Positions 34,712-42,761 of a stretch of 54,021 bases of DNA are shown here, piece after piece. Below the pieces are notes generated by a model, which saw only the letters and a program-made list of their open reading frames with translations, made no database searches and was not told the origin of the DNA. The translations under genes were made by a program, and so were the position numbers. Each line of letters opens with the position of its first letter. The first letter of the stretch is position 1. Source of the DNA: Bacteroidales bacterium (GTDB lineage: Bacteria; Bacteroidota; Bacteroidia; Bacteroidales; F082); the NCBI GenBank assembly GCA_029983675.1, contig JASBYY010000015.1, forward strand, positions 1-54,021, read 5' to 3'.

Positions 34712-35374
34712 TTAGAATGCTGATAAAGCATTTGATAGATATGTCGCTGTTTTGGTTTGTTCACATGTTCCAAAATCACATTGACTACAATCCCCAGAAG
34801 GGTCTTCTGGCGGAGAACACCCACCCTCGTTTTTACAGAATTCCGTAACACAAGAAATAGTTATTCCACCTGTCCACGGAGCTTTGGCATTGTATAATTC
34901 GACAGATACCACTTCGTTGTTTTCTACAGTCACAAGAAAAGAATCTTTGCCATCCGAAGTAATATAGTTGTAGTTCCCCGAACGGACCAAATCGGTCAGG
35001 TAGTATTCGGTGGAATTACCAGCAGTAACTTTTTCCACAAAAGTGTTGTACATGGCAGTTTTCGAACTTGACTCTGAGTCAACCTCAATCACCGATAGCG
35101 TCAAAACGGGATTTTCGGATGATTCGTTGTCGCTTATACTCCATGATTCAACAATGACCTCACCAACACTTTTCGATGCAGTGTAGTCGTCCATAGCGCC
35201 TTGCAATTGTTCAACGCTTACATGGCACGTCATCTGTCCTGTCGTATTGTCATAAGTAGCAATAGGTTTTCTGCCATCCGCCTCATTTAATTCTTGAAAT
35301 TCAGCTTGTTTCTTCTCCTTTTTACAAGCGACGGCTGTTACTGCGATTGCTGCGACGGCTAATATCGCCATCAT
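34712..35374 (-). CDS. Lipoprotein with cysteine-rich C-terminal tail
   Basis: A 220-residue protein with a lipobox-like AVTAVAC (C17). The mature part has GKPIATYDNTTGQ-like strands, and the last ~60 residues hold six cysteines (CVTEFCKNEGGC.. then GDCSQCDFGTC). The annotated N-terminus MMAILAVAAI lacks the usual basic residues. Twenty bases upstream, in another frame, ATG AAA AAG CAT (MKKHKLS) opens and closes, so one missing base may separate the true start (35394) from the rest. It is the first gene of the operon with the thioredoxin lipoprotein and DUF1573 genes. Similar Cys-tailed secreted proteins occur in Bacteroidales (NVEALA-type). Function unknown. Confidence 0.75.
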   Translation of the reverse strand: MMAILAVAAIAVTAVACKKEKKQAEFQELNEADGRKPIATYDNTTGQMTCHVSVEQLQGAMDDYTASKSVGEVIVESWSISDNESSENPVLTLSVIEVDSESSSKTAMYNTFVEKVTAGNSTEYYLTDLVRSGNYNYITSDGKDSFLVTVENNEVVSVELYNAKAPWTGGITISCVTEFCKNEGGCSPPEDPSGDCSQCDFGTCEQTKTATYLSNALSAF

Positions 35375-36064
35375 GATAATTTATGCTTTTTCATATTGCT
35401 TTAAGTATAATAATTTGTAAATGATTTATTTGATTTGGAACATTATTTCTGACATATTTTGTGTCTTTCCGCAAGTCTTCCGTCGAAATGGCTTGCCGTG
35501 GCGGTATTTCCCGCCGCCTCACTTATGGATTTGCCCCGCAAACGGCAGACACTTTTATTGCGAGGCAGATCGTCGTATGAACCTGTTTTTACCTATTTGC
35601 CAGAATCGGCATATTTCATTTGTCTCACTTAGTTTCATTACCATGAAAATTTCATGCTGTAAAAGTATGGCATTCGTTTTTCATGGGTGCATACAACATA
35701 TTGGTATTTTTCTACTGCTTAATCACCATGTAATGGTGAATCTCTGAAAAGAAAGTAAGAAGATTATGGATTTTTTTCTGTTACAATTCTCGTCATTGCA
35801 TTTGGGATAGAAAGCCATGCTTACGCGCCGGAAAAGCCTCCTGTTATTAGTCTTTTGCCCTGTTTTCGGCAAGATGGCTGCCGATAAGATTGAGACCTTG
35901 AAGAAAAAGCTGCTGAAATAAGGCTTTTTTGTTTCAGTCACAATGCCTTGCGCTATGCACATTCTTACGCATATTGAAGAGGCTGTGTCAAAAATTGAAT
36001 TTCGACACAGCCTCTTTTTATATGAAAATCAGCAAATCAGCTATTCTAAATTCATACAGAACCG
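35375..36064. other. Gene-poor spacer with a small possible ORF
   Basis: About 690 bases without a convincing gene. The only suggestive frame is 35817-35921 (plus, 34 residues, MLTRRKSLLLLVF.. then KIETLKKKLLK), which looks like a signal segment with a charged tail. It may be chance or a relic. The frame at 35421-35747 lacks protein-like composition. A GAGGCTGTGTC hairpin (35977-36021) lies near the right end. Confidence 0.5.
35977..36021. terminator. Hairpin, GAGGnTGTGTC family copy C
   Basis: AAGAGGCTGTGTC (35977-35989) pairs perfectly with GACACAGCCTCTT (36004-36016). The 14-base loop is itself AAATT/AATTT-like. A T-run follows on the plus strand only, though it lies downstream of the minus-strand ATPase gene. 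Confidence 0.8.
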
Positions 36065-37336
36065 TTAAGGTTTCAACAGATTTATGGGAGCGACGTACAC
36101 CCCGTCTTCTCTTTGATAAGCTCCCCCGACAGCCGTGAGAACCAACATGAATGACGGGGCTTTCTCATCACTCTTTTCTACAATTTTGTCACGAAGCAGT
36201 TTTAGCGAAGAGGCACCTCCTTCAACGAGGTCTTCACCACCAAGTTTAATTTCTATGGCTCCCCATCGGCCATCTTCAAGGTGTACGACAGCATCGCATT
36301 CCAGCCCCGCATTGTCACGGTAGTGTTTCACGGTGCCGCCAAGCACGTTTGCATAAACAGAAAGATCTCTCACTGCAAAATCCTCAAAGAACAGCCCAAA
36401 GCTTTCCAAATCTTTCTTCAAATCTTCGGGACTTACACCTAATGAGCGGCAGGCTATGGAAGTGTCCACAAAATGCCTGGTAGGTGTGCTTCTAATGGAA
36501 GTCTTCGACCGAATGCCGGGATTCCACGCGTCCATATCCTCAATGATATACAAATCCTTTAAGGCATTCATATATTCATCATAAGTTTTGACATCCATGG
36601 TGCGTTCGTTACCCTGTCGGATATCCGAAATAATGGTTGAGACAGCTGCTTCGGTGGAGATGTTGCGGGCATAACTCCTGAGAATCATTCTCAGCACTTC
36701 AGGTTTTTTGTTCCTGAACCGTTCATTCTCGCTGTCCTCAAAAGCAAAGAGACCACTGTAATAGTTTTTTGTGATTTCAAGAGCAATATCCTTGGGAGCC
36801 AACACAGAAATGGGCCATCCGCCTCTGCATATTAGGAAAGCTACATCATCAAGTGTAAAATCCCCGTTCAAATCCCATGGGAAATGCTTACCTCCATCAA
36901 ACAAATCAGAAAGCGACACCGTTCCTTTGGACTCCTTGGATTCCCAAAGTGACATAGGACGCATCTTCAACGTTACAATTCGCCCTGCACCGCTATGGAA
37001 CATCTCTGTTTTGTCGGCAGGAGTGGAACTGCCAGTCAGAATGTATTTCCCGAACTGATAGTCAAAGTCCAAGTCATCTTTTACCTGATTCCAAATATCT
37101 GGTGCTTTCTGCCATTCATCTATCAATCTAGGCTTGTCGCCATTCAAAGCGGCCTTTGGATTCATTCGAGCCATTGCTATGGCTTGTTTTGTGTTGAGTT
37201 TGACAAAACTCTTTTGATAACGCATACAAGTCGTTGTCTTTCCGCAGAACTTGGGGCCAGCAACAACCAGGGCTCCCGACGATTTGAGTTTTAGATCGAT
37301 GATTTTCTCAATAAGTCTTTGATAATACATATTCAT
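36065..37336 (-). CDS. AAA_14/DUF4143 ATPase
   Basis: A 423-residue protein. The N-terminal P-loop domain (about 1-190) has VVAGPKFCGKTTTC (Walker A), a KPRLIDEWQKAPDIWN segment (Walker B) and LTGSST (sensor-like). The C-terminal part (about 220-400) is DUF4143, with FFEDFAVRDLSVYANVLGG, HYRDNAGLECDAVVHLEDGRWGAIEIKLG carrying a PD-(D/E)xK-like D..ExK pattern. This abundant but poorly understood family may couple ATP use to nucleic-acid work. The start MNMYYQRLIEK was chosen because the earlier TTG lies inside the -7 box (37349-37356). A three-copy 23-bp tandem repeat sits immediately upstream. Confidence 0.88.
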   Translation of the reverse strand: MNMYYQRLIEKIIDLKLKSSGALVVAGPKFCGKTTTCMRYQKSFVKLNTKQAIAMARMNPKAALNGDKPRLIDEWQKAPDIWNQVKDDLDFDYQFGKYILTGSSTPADKTEMFHSGAGRIVTLKMRPMSLWESKESKGTVSLSDLFDGGKHFPWDLNGDFTLDDVAFLICRGGWPISVLAPKDIALEITKNYYSGLFAFEDSENERFRNKKPEVLRMILRSYARNISTEAAVSTIISDIRQGNERTMDVKTYDEYMNALKDLYIIEDMDAWNPGIRSKTSIRSTPTRHFVDTSIACRSLGVSPEDLKKDLESFGLFFEDFAVRDLSVYANVLGGTVKHYRDNAGLECDAVVHLEDGRWGAIEIKLGGEDLVEGGASSLKLLRDKIVEKSDEKAPSFMLVLTAVGGAYQREDGVYVAPINLLKP

Positions 37337-37348
37337 CCATTTTGACTG

Positions 37349-37356
37349 CAAAAATA
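37349..37356 (-). promoter_or_regulatory. -7 promoter box for the DUF4143 ATPase
   Basis: TATTTTTG on the minus strand, 12 bases before the ATG at 37336. The upstream side abuts the tandem repeats, so they occupy the -35 and upstream zone. Confidence 0.55.
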
Positions 37357-37357
37357 C

Positions 37358-37426
37358 AAAATTCCCAATATTTTTAATGTAAAATTCCCAAGATTTTCAA
37401 TATAAAATTCCCAAGATTTTCAATAC
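37358..37426. repeat. Tandem repeat, 3 x 23 bp, upstream of the ATPase gene
   Basis: Three direct copies (37358-37380, 37381-37403, 37404-37426), each starting AAAATTCCCAA and ending in an AAT-rich stretch, with only a few differences between copies. They cover the upstream promoter zone of the minus-strand ATPase and could be an operator or a slippage-prone variable tract. Confidence 0.85.
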
Positions 37427-37678
37427 AACAAGCACTACATCATAATACTAATATTGTTTTTTTAATGAAAATCAAGCATTTACAATTTTTAGATTCAGAC
37501 GAATTTGCAATGCGACCTCTTTGAATATCAGCATTTGTAAAGCCATAATCGTTTTTCGCTAAATGCGAATTGTAAATTGCAACCAACTACACTTTTGATT
37601 CTCAACAGGTTACCGAATCATTATTGAAATTATATACATGTCATCGATAAATTTTCAATCTTTTTCGGTTATTTTTTA
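37427..37678. other. AT-rich intergenic spacer
   Basis: No gene or hairpin of note. It separates the divergent ATPase promoter from the plus-strand promoter at 37679. Confidence 0.5.
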
Positions 37679-37707
37679 TTGTATTTCGATAATTAATTGT
37701 ATTTTTG
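37679..37707 (+). promoter_or_regulatory. Promoter for the lipoprotein pseudogene
   Basis: TTG (37679-37681), 18 bases, TATTTTTG (37700-37707), then GCAG. The promoter looks intact although the gene downstream is broken. Confidence 0.6.
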
Positions 37708-37798
37708 CAGTGTCATGACAATGAAAAAAAAGGAATAAAAGCCCAAAACAGAATTAAAATCAACAAATTATCAAAAATTAAACGAAAGGAAGCAAAAG

Positions 37799-38394
37799 AT
37801 GAAAACATTCAGAATCGTAACGGGAGCTTTGGCTCTTGCAGTAGCCACTATCACCATCATTGCTTGCAACAAGGGGAAGACGGCGCAACAAGAAACAACT
37901 ATCACGTAACAAGCGACTAATCCAAATGACCTCACCCTGGCCGAAATGGTCGAAGGCATGAGTTGGGAAGAAGGCAAGGCTTTTTTCGAAAACCAACCCA
38001 TTAAGGACTACACTGCCGTGTGCGAAAAGGTGTTAAATGACTGTAAATTTGGAGAGAAGGCCCAACCTAGGATTCATTTCATATTTGAATGGCATTGGGA
38101 TCCAAACACTAACGATTGCATCAGCACTTATCCAGGGGTCTGCTTCATAATACGCCGTCTTCATTCTCAAAGTTATAATGCCGTGGGATACATTGAAGAT
38201 GGAAAGTTAGTTATCATCCCCACAGATGAGGAAAACGGATTTACTTCTGATGGCTATTTTGCAGTTGGTTCGCCTATTGTGAGGTACAGAATGATACCAT
38301 CATAATTAGAGAGGGCATATATACTGCATACTTTGACGAAGAAAATGGAAAATACGTGTCTGTTGCAGTGGACATTGACACCTCAAATCAGTGA
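37799..38394 (+). pseudogene. Lipoprotein gene broken by a stop and a frameshift
   Basis: ATG at 37799 opens a lipoprotein signal (MKTFRIVTGALALAVATITI then IAC, C23). The frame then hits TAA at 37907-37909 but continues in the same frame as a good protein (..PNDLTLAEMVEGMSWEEGKAFF, CEKVLNDCKFGEKAQPRIHF) to 38305. Near 38290 the coding signal moves to another frame, giving ..NDTIIIREGIYTAYFDEENG and ..VAVDIDTSNQ, and ends at TGA 38392-38394. Restored, it would be a lipoprotein of about 197 residues. It has its own promoter. Family unknown. The damage could be real or two assembly errors. Confidence 0.75.
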
Positions 38395-38529
38395 TGGCAA
38401 ACAGAGAATGAAAATTGTTAAAGGTAAAATGAAGGGAAAGATGCCGTGATCAAAAAAAGGGGAAGGTCATGGCATATTTTCATCAAATGATACACAGAAC
38501 ATAAGTTTTAAGAAAAGATATCATCGGTT

Positions 38530-39162
38530 ATGAGACACCGTTTTGTCAAAAATAAAATATTTATCTTAATTCCTTTCATATATTTCCTGCTCATTACAAC
38601 CGCTTGTAATTCGCTATGGTACACGGTTGTAGGAGTAAGGAAATTGAACACATTCGATCAAACAATAATTGATGCTTTTATTGAGAAACTACCCAAAGAG
38701 TCTTTTTTAAGCATTATCGGAGAAGCGGAACAATTTCAATCAGTAATGGATTTTACATCCGATTCCGCCATTATGCATAGTTTGTATCAACCCATCCAAA
38801 TATTGTATTTCAAAGGGGATAGTTTGGTTTCCTACCACATCAACTGTACTGCGCCCTCTAAAGGGCTGAAACTGAATTGGAATTATCAGGGGCGATTCGA
38901 GTCTTTCCCTCCTCTTTCTGCAATCGATTGTAGCAGCTATCCAATATCGCTTACAGCCTATAGAAATATATATGCAGAAATAGAAGAACATGACGGGTAT
39001 AGCATCATCGTTTTTTGGACAAACCTATTGTATAAGTATTCTCGTTCGGCTATTATGCAAGTTTTTGAAAACGTTAAGCATAATAGCCAAGGAGTGGAAC
39101 CAAGAATCTATTTAATCAATAACGATGCGTTTTTTTCTCAATCAGAAATCAATGATTTATAG
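38530..39162 (+). CDS. Predicted lipoprotein, unknown function
   Basis: A 210-residue protein with a basic N-terminus, a hydrophobic segment and lipobox ITTAC (C26). The mature part has TFDQTIIDAFIEKLPKESFLSIIGEAEQFQ, a strand-rich centre (ILYFKGDSLVSYHINCTAP) and a C-terminal IYAEIEEHDGYSIIVFWTNLLYKYSRSAIMQVFE. I do not recognise the family. It lies in the accessory stretch between the pseudogene and the DUF2975 gene. Codon use is more AT-rich than that of core genes, which fits acquisition by transfer. Confidence 0.8.
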   Translation: MRHRFVKNKIFILIPFIYFLLITTACNSLWYTVVGVRKLNTFDQTIIDAFIEKLPKESFLSIIGEAEQFQSVMDFTSDSAIMHSLYQPIQILYFKGDSLVSYHINCTAPSKGLKLNWNYQGRFESFPPLSAIDCSSYPISLTAYRNIYAEIEEHDGYSIIVFWTNLLYKYSRSAIMQVFENVKHNSQGVEPRIYLINNDAFFSQSEINDL

Positions 39163-39199
39163 ACCAATTTTCAGTGTTTAATAATTAGGAAAAAATACC

Positions 39200-39676
39200 A
39201 TGATGACAAACAAAACTCAAAAGAACATTCGTTTATGCAGCACCATCGCCTTCGTTTTATGTGTTCTGTGGGCGGTATTCAAGACCTTTGTGTTCATAGG
39301 TCTATTTACGGGTTGGGGCGGCGTGAGTGAGAAAGTGGTATGGTCAGAAAACAAACCGACAAAAATAGTGTTCTTTGTCGCTTATTTGCTTAGCACAGTT
39401 ACACTAATAGGATTGTGTTTTAGAATCCTATTCAATACAATGAAAGGCATGCGTGAGCGAAATGCTTTCCCGCAAAACAATGTCAAGCCTTTGTTTTGGT
39501 TGGCGCTGGCGAGTTTCACCTATTTTTTGTGTTGGATGAACCAACCAATCCTACGAGGAACAAGTGGCGTTCATTTTCAAGGAGCTAATTTCATCCTTCC
39601 TTTCCTGTTGCTTTTCTTCGCCTTCATGTATAAAGTGGCAGCCGATGCCGTGGAAGAAAACAAGCTAACCGTCTGA
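39200..39676 (+). CDS. DUF2975-family membrane protein
   Basis: A 158-residue protein with four hydrophobic segments (about 14-36, 55-77, 93-110 and 127-148) and the family pattern ..GMRERNAFPQNNVKPLFWLA... DUF2975 proteins are usually encoded with a small XRE-type regulator. Here that gene begins four bases later (39680), so the two are cotranscribed. The pair probably works as a membrane sensor or partner with a cytoplasmic DNA-binding protein, but no signal is known. Confidence 0.85.
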   Translation: MMTNKTQKNIRLCSTIAFVLCVLWAVFKTFVFIGLFTGWGGVSEKVVWSENKPTKIVFFVAYLLSTVTLIGLCFRILFNTMKGMRERNAFPQNNVKPLFWLALASFTYFLCWMNQPILRGTSGVHFQGANFILPFLLLFFAFMYKVAADAVEENKLTV

Positions 39677-39679
39677 GCC

Positions 39680-39886
39680 ATGATTATCGTGAACCTTGAT
39701 GTGATGCTTGCCAAGCGCAAGATGCGCCTCAACGATTTGGCCGACAAGATCGGCATCACCAACACCAACCTCTCCATCCTGAAAACGGGCAAGGCCAAGG
39801 CCATCCGCCTTAGCACCCTTGATGCCATCTGCAAATACTTGGATTGTTCGCCCGGCGATATTTTGGAATATCAGGAGAATGAATAA
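39680..39886 (+). CDS. XRE-family (YozG-like) transcriptional regulator
   Basis: A 68-residue helix-turn-helix protein: IVNLDVMLAKRKMRLNDLADKIGITNTNLSILKTGKAKAIRLSTLDAICKYLDCSPGDILEY, the compact Cro/CI-type fold with the recognition helix at about 28-37. This small class is usually paired with DUF2975 membrane proteins, as here (four-base gap). It may autoregulate the pair. No operator is evident. Confidence 0.92.
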   Translation: MIIVNLDVMLAKRKMRLNDLADKIGITNTNLSILKTGKAKAIRLSTLDAICKYLDCSPGDILEYQENE

Positions 39887-40031
39887 GAAGACTTGGTGGA
39901 AAGGAATTTTTTTCTTGAATTGCGCCAAGGATGCCTCATACCAAAAGTGAGGCTCCGCAACCCCACCCTAAAATCCGCCGTCCGTGCTTCGAGGGCTTCG
40001 AAGTTCCAAATCTTAGCTCCTTATTAAGCCC

Positions 40032-42587
40032 TCATCGGACGATGGCTATTGACCCTTGCAAACGAAGATCCTTCTGCCCAGTCAATCCCGTGTAGGTGAT
40101 TTCACAGACATAGAAATAGGTGCCTTGAGCACAATGCAAACGTGTATGGCGGTCGCGCCCATCCCATTCTATCATCGGCTGGTTGGTTTCAAAAACAATG
40201 TTACCCCATCGGTTAAAGATGTGAATGGAAAAACGGTCGATTGCCGCTTTGCGGATGTGGATGGGACGAAACACATCGTTGTAGCCGTCGCCGTTGGGCG
40301 TGAACACATTGGGGAGTTCGTAAATCGGGCAGGCATCATAGTCGATGCAGACCGTATCGGAAGGAACAGACAAGTTGCCGTCCATGTCGTATGCCCTAAT
40401 ATAATAGCATCCAGCCACATCGTCGAGACCGACGTGCCTGACCGAAGTATCTCCGACTTGCGGCTGTAAATTGAGCAGCGTGAAACCTGCCGCAGCGGAT
40501 GCTGTATAATAGATTTGATAACCTGCCAAATCGTTGTCGATAGGCCGGTTCCAAAACAACAAGTTTTCAAGCGTCTGACAATCGGGAACGACTTCGAGGC
40601 GCAAAGGTTGCGGCGGCTGCTTATCAGATGGCGTTACCGCAACAACAGCCGAATAGTTGATCAGTGGCGCAGGAATTTCAGGCATCGAATAATGCCCCCA
40701 TGTCCGCACATAATAGCGGTATTCTGCTCCATTTTCCAATCCGATGTCGGTAAAGTCCGACTGATTTGTGATTGCAATGCGCACAAAACCATCGCCTTGT
40801 TGCCGAAACACCTCGGTTTTATCGATGATCCACGGCACGGAACACGTCCATTTTAATGTTGCCGTTCCGTCGCCCGGAACGGTCTCAATCTGCACAGGCA
40901 GCACTTGCCGACTTACCCCCATCAGCTGCTGATTGGCATCGCGCATCTCTACCCGATAACCGACTTGCTGGTTCAAGTTCAGATTCCAATCGGTGTCTTT
41001 GTAACTCGTCTGCGTTGCCGATCCTGAAAAAACAACGGTTTCGCTTCCATTGGACAAGCGTTTCAAACGATAGGAATATGGAGCCACATACTGGCAACTA
41101 TCAATATCCAGCGGGGCATTCCATGCCACAATCACACAGCCTGTATTCAGGTTGATGCTATCGTTGGTGACATGCGTTACAAGCGGCACGTCATTGGCAA
41201 GCGTCACGCAGGCTTTTTCGCTCGCCTTACCCTCTACGCCATCATGAAACACGGCTACCACACGATAACAATAGGTAATGCCTTGTTGCAAACCTGCACC
41301 ATTGTTATTATCGGTAAAATCCACCGTTTGCGGAGGCAGAAAATCTGCAATCAATTGATAGCCGACACCCACTCCCGTCTCACATGGACCAGGATCATCC
41401 GAATCCATCCCTATTTTCCGATACACACGCAACGCTTCGGCATTGGAACAAAGGTACGGGTTCCACGACAAATGCGCCGATGTACCTTCGGAGACAGCGG
41501 CAAAATTTGCGACAGGCGGACCTATCACACTGATGCTCACCGTTTTTACATTGGTCAGATTTACAGGCACGGCATTGTCACGAGCGTGAAAAACAACCTG
41601 ATAGGGTGTTTTTCGGATATTGCGGCAGTCGCAATCCCAGATGAAATCCGCCTCAGGATACTGCCCCTGTGGACTTTCAGGCTCCATGTATGCGGGGTTC
41701 ATAGGATCCTCAAACGGTGCACCGAAAGCGGTCAGTGCCACCTGGTCACCGTCGGGGTCACTGGCCGAGACCTGAAAAACAAGCCGGCTGCCTGCCACAA
41801 CGCAAGTGTCGTCAAGGCATTGAATTTCGGGAAGGTTGTTATTGCAAGCCGCCACCAATATCTGCATGTCGCGAATCACCGATCCGATTTTGACACCGTT
41901 GCGCCATTCTTCCACGATGAAAGCCACATTGTATTCGCCCTGCAACACGGGGCTGTCCCAATGCAGCTCTCCCGTGACGGCGTCCATGGTGAAATGATGC
42001 GAGGCTTGCGGAAAAGCATAGCCGGGGATGTCTTCCCCATCCAGACCCTTACAGTTGATCAGCCGAAAACTCAAACTATCACCGTCGGGATCGTAGGCGG
42101 AAGGGTTGTGAAGAAACAACTTGCCGACACAGCCTTTATCGACAGGCGGATTGAGCAGTTGCACCGAGTTGTTATACCCCAAATACGGGTTGATGACAAG
42201 TTCGCTCTCGATATACATCGGCACAGCCACAGAATTGGGCACGTTGATCACGCCGTAGTTGCGATTCGGGTCTTCCATGCTGATGACATAGGAGCCTGCC
42301 GAAGAGAAATCATGACGCGCCTTATAAACGTTAAGGGTATAGTCGTCACCCAAATCCTGATACACGACACGCGGCACCATGCTTTGCGAGCCATCGCCCC
42401 ATTGCAGCAGCAGCGAATCGCGCTGCGCTCCTGCCAAGCTGGGCGAAAAGGTATAACAAGTCAGCGTAAACTCGTAGGTGTTGGCACCGATCCATCGGTA
42501 GGTGATTTCTGCGGCACGCTGATGGGTGGCCCTGCCCGACAGCGAGGCGAAAAACAACAGCAACAAAAAGGCGTATCGTTTGCGCAT
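40032..42587 (-). CDS. T9SS type B cargo protein with gliding-motility C-terminal domain
   Basis: An 851-residue secreted protein. A signal peptide (MRKRYAFLLLLFFASLSGRA) precedes an N-terminal beta domain (THQRAAEITYRWIGANTYEFTLTCYTF..), further PKD/cadherin-like and fibronectin-like repeats (about 170-760). The conserved C-terminal sorting domain begins PNVFTPNGDGYNDVFRP and continues IYNRWGN-like IFNRWGNIVFETN, WDGR and QGTYFYVCEITYTG. Such CHU_C/type B domains direct export by the type IX secretion system and attachment to the cell surface. The start follows a -7 box. It is probably an adhesin-like surface protein. Confidence 0.92.
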   Translation of the reverse strand: MRKRYAFLLLLFFASLSGRATHQRAAEITYRWIGANTYEFTLTCYTFSPSLAGAQRDSLLLQWGDGSQSMVPRVVYQDLGDDYTLNVYKARHDFSSAGSYVISMEDPNRNYGVINVPNSVAVPMYIESELVINPYLGYNNSVQLLNPPVDKGCVGKLFLHNPSAYDPDGDSLSFRLINCKGLDGEDIPGYAFPQASHHFTMDAVTGELHWDSPVLQGEYNVAFIVEEWRNGVKIGSVIRDMQILVAACNNNLPEIQCLDDTCVVAGSRLVFQVSASDPDGDQVALTAFGAPFEDPMNPAYMEPESPQGQYPEADFIWDCDCRNIRKTPYQVVFHARDNAVPVNLTNVKTVSISVIGPPVANFAAVSEGTSAHLSWNPYLCSNAEALRVYRKIGMDSDDPGPCETGVGVGYQLIADFLPPQTVDFTDNNNGAGLQQGITYCYRVVAVFHDGVEGKASEKACVTLANDVPLVTHVTNDSINLNTGCVIVAWNAPLDIDSCQYVAPYSYRLKRLSNGSETVVFSGSATQTSYKDTDWNLNLNQQVGYRVEMRDANQQLMGVSRQVLPVQIETVPGDGTATLKWTCSVPWIIDKTEVFRQQGDGFVRIAITNQSDFTDIGLENGAEYRYYVRTWGHYSMPEIPAPLINYSAVVAVTPSDKQPPQPLRLEVVPDCQTLENLLFWNRPIDNDLAGYQIYYTASAAAGFTLLNLQPQVGDTSVRHVGLDDVAGCYYIRAYDMDGNLSVPSDTVCIDYDACPIYELPNVFTPNGDGYNDVFRPIHIRKAAIDRFSIHIFNRWGNIVFETNQPMIEWDGRDRHTRLHCAQGTYFYVCEITYTGLTGQKDLRLQGSIAIVR

Positions 42588-42605
42588 GACCAAAATATTT
42601 CTTGG

Positions 42606-42613
42606 CAAAAGTA
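42606..42613 (-). promoter_or_regulatory. -7 promoter box for the T9SS cargo gene
   Basis: TACTTTTG on the minus strand, 18 bases upstream of the ATG at 42587. Confidence 0.6.
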
Positions 42614-42709
42614 GCATTTTTTAAGACAAGACGTTGTTTTTGATTTTCTCCTGACTAAAGTCGGCAAAGCGCATTTTCAGGGTAATCGAAAAAAAACTTG
42701 TGCAAAATT

Positions 42710-42742
42710 TTTGACACACACAAAAGAATATCCCTAACTTTG
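42710..42742 (+). promoter_or_regulatory. Promoter for the relA/spoT gene
   Basis: TTTG (42710-42713), 21 bases, TAACTTTG (42735-42742), a full Bacteroidota -33/-7 match, 19 bases upstream of the ATG at 42762. Confidence 0.75.
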
Positions 42743-42761
42743 CGGCAAGATTTGCAACAAC

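Noticed and set aside
37358..37426. Possible CRISPR array
   Set aside because: Units are contiguous 23-bp copies without unique spacers and no cas gene is near; they are a tandem repeat.
41172..42614. Open frame of 480 residues on the plus strand
   Set aside because: It is antisense to the T9SS cargo gene and shows no signal, domain or motif.
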